In this document: in pieces, positions 33,176 to 34,747 of the stretch
Position numbering within the stretch: the first letter of the stretch is position 1
How the letters are laid out: each line of letters starts with the position of its first letter
Source: Myxococcota bacterium
GTDB lineage: Bacteria; Myxococcota_A; UBA9042; DTJE01
Length of the DNA stretch: 34,747 bases
Assembly (NCBI GenBank): GCA_029975745.1
Contig: JARKOL010000371.1
Location: 1 to 34,747, forward strand
Direction: 5' to 3'
Notes under the pieces: model-generated
Told to the model about the DNA's origin: nothing
Databases searched by the model: none
The model's input: only the letters and a program-made list of their open reading frames with translations
Position numbers and translations under genes: made by a program

Positions 33176-33973
33176 ATGGACGACTCGCCCCTGTCGATGC
33201 ACATCGCGAACACGGTGGCGGCGCTCCGGCATCTGCTGCGGTCACAGGCCGGGGGGCTGCCTCGCGTCGTGCGGCCCCCACGCCCGCCCGAGCCCGTGCG
33301 CGTGGCTCCCCCGGCGGCCGTCCGAACGCCCCCAGCCCCCTCGAAGGCGGCGGCCCCACCGACCCCGGTGCCACGGGACACCCTGTCCCTGCCCGAGGTC
33401 GATCCATGGCCGGACCTGGACCTGGCGGGCGTCGGCGGCCTGGTGGCGGCCTGCACGCGCTGCGATCTGGCCTCGACGCGCACGCACACCGTCTTCGGCG
33501 AAGGGGCCCTGAACCCGCCCGTGATGTTCATCGGCGAGGGTCCCGGCGCCGAGGAGGACAAGGCGGGGCGCCCGTTCGTTGGACCGGCGGGCCAGTTGCT
33601 GGACAGCATGATCCGGGCCATGGGCCTGACGCGCGAGGCGTGCTACATCGCCAACGTCGTCAAGTGCCGACCGCCGAACAACGCGGTGCCGCGCCCCGAC
33701 CAGGCCGGCCCCTGCATGCCGTACCTGTTCGCGCAGATCCGGCGGGTCCAGCCGCGATTCATCGTCGCCCTGGGCGCCACCGCCGCGAAGGCCCTGTTCG
33801 GCAAGCCCGAAGCATCCGTGGGACGCCTGCGCGGTCGCCTGCACCAGCTGGGTGACATCCCCCTGGTCGTGACGTATCATCCGGCCGCCCTGCTGCGCGA
33901 TCCAGGGTTCAAGCGCCCCACCTGGGAAGACCTGAAACTGGTGATGGCGCGACTGAAGACGGGAGACGAGTGA
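33176..33973 (+). CDS. Family 4 uracil-DNA glycosylase (4Fe-4S)
   Basis: 265 residues. Removes uracil from DNA to start base-excision repair. Four cysteines, C93, C96, C164 and C180, match the iron-sulfur ligands of family 4 enzymes. Motif A is GEGPGAEED at 120-128 (with GRPFVGPAGQLL after it), and motif B is HPAALLR with His235. The first 85 residues are a proline/alanine-rich linker with a short helix, absent from the shortest family members and likely flexible. ATG follows GGGAGCC. It starts 25 bp after coaBC, and its TGA stop shares a base with the ATG of the next gene. The linker's role is unknown. Confidence 0.93.
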   Translation: MDDSPLSMHIANTVAALRHLLRSQAGGLPRVVRPPRPPEPVRVAPPAAVRTPPAPSKAAAPPTPVPRDTLSLPEVDPWPDLDLAGVGGLVAACTRCDLASTRTHTVFGEGALNPPVMFIGEGPGAEEDKAGRPFVGPAGQLLDSMIRAMGLTREACYIANVVKCRPPNNAVPRPDQAGPCMPYLFAQIRRVQPRFIVALGATAAKALFGKPEASVGRLRGRLHQLGDIPLVVTYHPAALLRDPGFKRPTWEDLKLVMARLKTGDE

Positions 33974-34747
33974 TGTCCAGCCACCCCGCGGGCGTCCGCT
34001 TCGGGACGCACCGAGTGATCGAGCCCCTGGGCTGCCTGCCCCAGGCGGCCTGGCGAATCGACAACGCGCTGCCGCTCCACCCGACCGAAATGCGGATCGA
34101 CGTCGAGGTCCTGAACATCGATGCCGCCTCGTTCACCCAGATGAAGGAGGCGGCCGGCAACGCCCCCGATGGGGTGGCGAACCTGATCCGCCAGACGGTC
34201 GAGGCCCGGGGCAAGCAGCACAACCCGGTGACCGGATCCGGCGGCATGCTGGTGGGCACGGTTGCGCAGATCGGCGACGACTACGATGGGCCGGTACACG
34301 CCGCGGTCGGCGATCGCGTCGCGACGCTGGTTTCGTTGTCGTTGACCCCACTGCACCTGAGCGCGATCCACCAGGTCCACCTGGACCGGGATCAGGTGGT
34401 CGTGTCGGGGCATGCCATTCTGTTCTCCAGCGGCATCGCCGCGGTGCTGCCCAGCGACCTGCCCCGCGACCTCGCCCTTGCGGCGCTGGACGTCGCCGGT
34501 GCGCCGGCCCAGACGGCCCGCCTGGTCCGTCCCGGCATGTCGGTGGGCATCCTGGGAACCGGAAAGTCCGGACTGCTGTGCGCGGCCATGGCCCGGCGCA
34601 TCCTGGGGCCTTCCGGACGCGTGCTGGGCATCGCGCATCGGCCCGAGTTCCTGGCGCCCGCGGTGGACCTGGGGTACGTCGATACCCCGATCGTGGCGGA
34701 CGCCCGGGATCCGGTGGCCGTGCTCGAGGCCGTCCACGCCGCGACGG
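33973..34747 (+). CDS. kdd: L-erythro-3,5-diaminohexanoate dehydrogenase, 3' end cut by window
   Basis: The first 258 residues are present; the family is about 340-350. The enzyme oxidatively deaminates (3S,5S)-3,5-diaminohexanoate to 5-amino-3-oxohexanoate with NAD(P)+, in lysine fermentation to acetate and butyrate. Recognised from GSGGMLVGTV (88-97), GDRVATLVSLSLTPL (113-127), the LDVAGAPAQTARLV stretch and the nucleotide-binding loop GILGTGKSG (192-200). The ATG overlaps the glycosylase TGA by one base and follows GGGAG. The pathway partners (lysine 2,3-aminomutase, lysine 5,6-aminomutase, cleavage enzyme, ammonia-lyase) would be expected beyond the window. No frameshift seen. Confidence 0.87.
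   Translation, partial: MSSHPAGVRFGTHRVIEPLGCLPQAAWRIDNALPLHPTEMRIDVEVLNIDAASFTQMKEAAGNAPDGVANLIRQTVEARGKQHNPVTGSGGMLVGTVAQIGDDYDGPVHAAVGDRVATLVSLSLTPLHLSAIHQVHLDRDQVVVSGHAILFSSGIAAVLPSDLPRDLALAALDVAGAPAQTARLVRPGMSVGILGTGKSGLLCAAMARRILGPSGRVLGIAHRPEFLAPAVDLGYVDTPIVADARDPVAVLEAVHAAT

Overview
The window is strongly GC-rich and densely coded, and comes from a Gram-negative bacterium. It encodes a FadL-type outer-membrane channel, an OmpA-type lipoprotein, a class A penicillin-binding protein and at least nine lipoproteins. The style of the secreted proteins (Asp/Glu/Pro-rich linkers after the lipid anchor, short Cys-rich modules, IPT/TIG arrays, very large lipoprotein proteases) suggests Myxococcota or a related former deltaproteobacterial lineage. 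This is inference from protein style, not a phylogenetic placement. The window holds 22 coding regions (two cut by the window ends) and one tRNA. I saw no rRNA, CRISPR array, insertion sequence, integrase or prophage gene.

Layout. 1-2069 (minus): FadL-like porin followed by a truncated protein of unknown function. 2288-4177 (plus): a lipoprotein and a secreted lipocalin-like (AttH/CrtC/Svf1-type) protein. 4208-5290 (minus): a two-domain lipoprotein behind a good Fur-box match. 5531-7390 (minus): a fusion of an inositol-monophosphatase-like phosphatase to an ADP-ribosylglycohydrolase. 7564-7965 (minus): a glycine-rich RRM RNA-binding protein with a long leader full of inverted repeats. 8309-11791 (minus): a 1160-residue IPT/TIG mosaic lipoprotein. 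12057-13232 (plus): a Cys-rich lipoprotein with a clear promoter and a strong hairpin downstream. 13412-15952 (plus): penicillin-binding protein 1A. 16029-17178: divergent yqeY and DUF507 genes. 17208-19543 (minus): a small lipoprotein and a signal-peptide protein with two C-terminal membrane helices. 19610-19685: tRNA with a CAT anticodon. 19700-20305 (minus): an unrecognised protein.

20608-31919 (plus) is the most distinctive block. Two tandem paralogous giant lipoproteins each carry a metzincin zinc site and a Met-turn. They are followed by a DUF4398 lipoprotein overlapping an OmpA/thrombospondin-3-repeat lipoprotein. The two proteases differ by inserted modules: a DUF4397-like pair and Cys-rich blocks at different places. 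I infer an envelope-anchored proteolysis locus of unknown substrate.

31939-34747 (plus) is a tight run of coaBC (coenzyme A synthesis), a family 4 uracil-DNA glycosylase, and the first 258 codons of kdd (3,5-diaminohexanoate dehydrogenase of lysine fermentation). If the rest of that pathway follows beyond the window, the organism probably ferments lysine anaerobically.

Most genes have Shine-Dalgarno sites of the GGAG(G) type, and several intergenic regions hold sigma70-like promoters with 17-18 bp spacers, so starts could be set with fair confidence.
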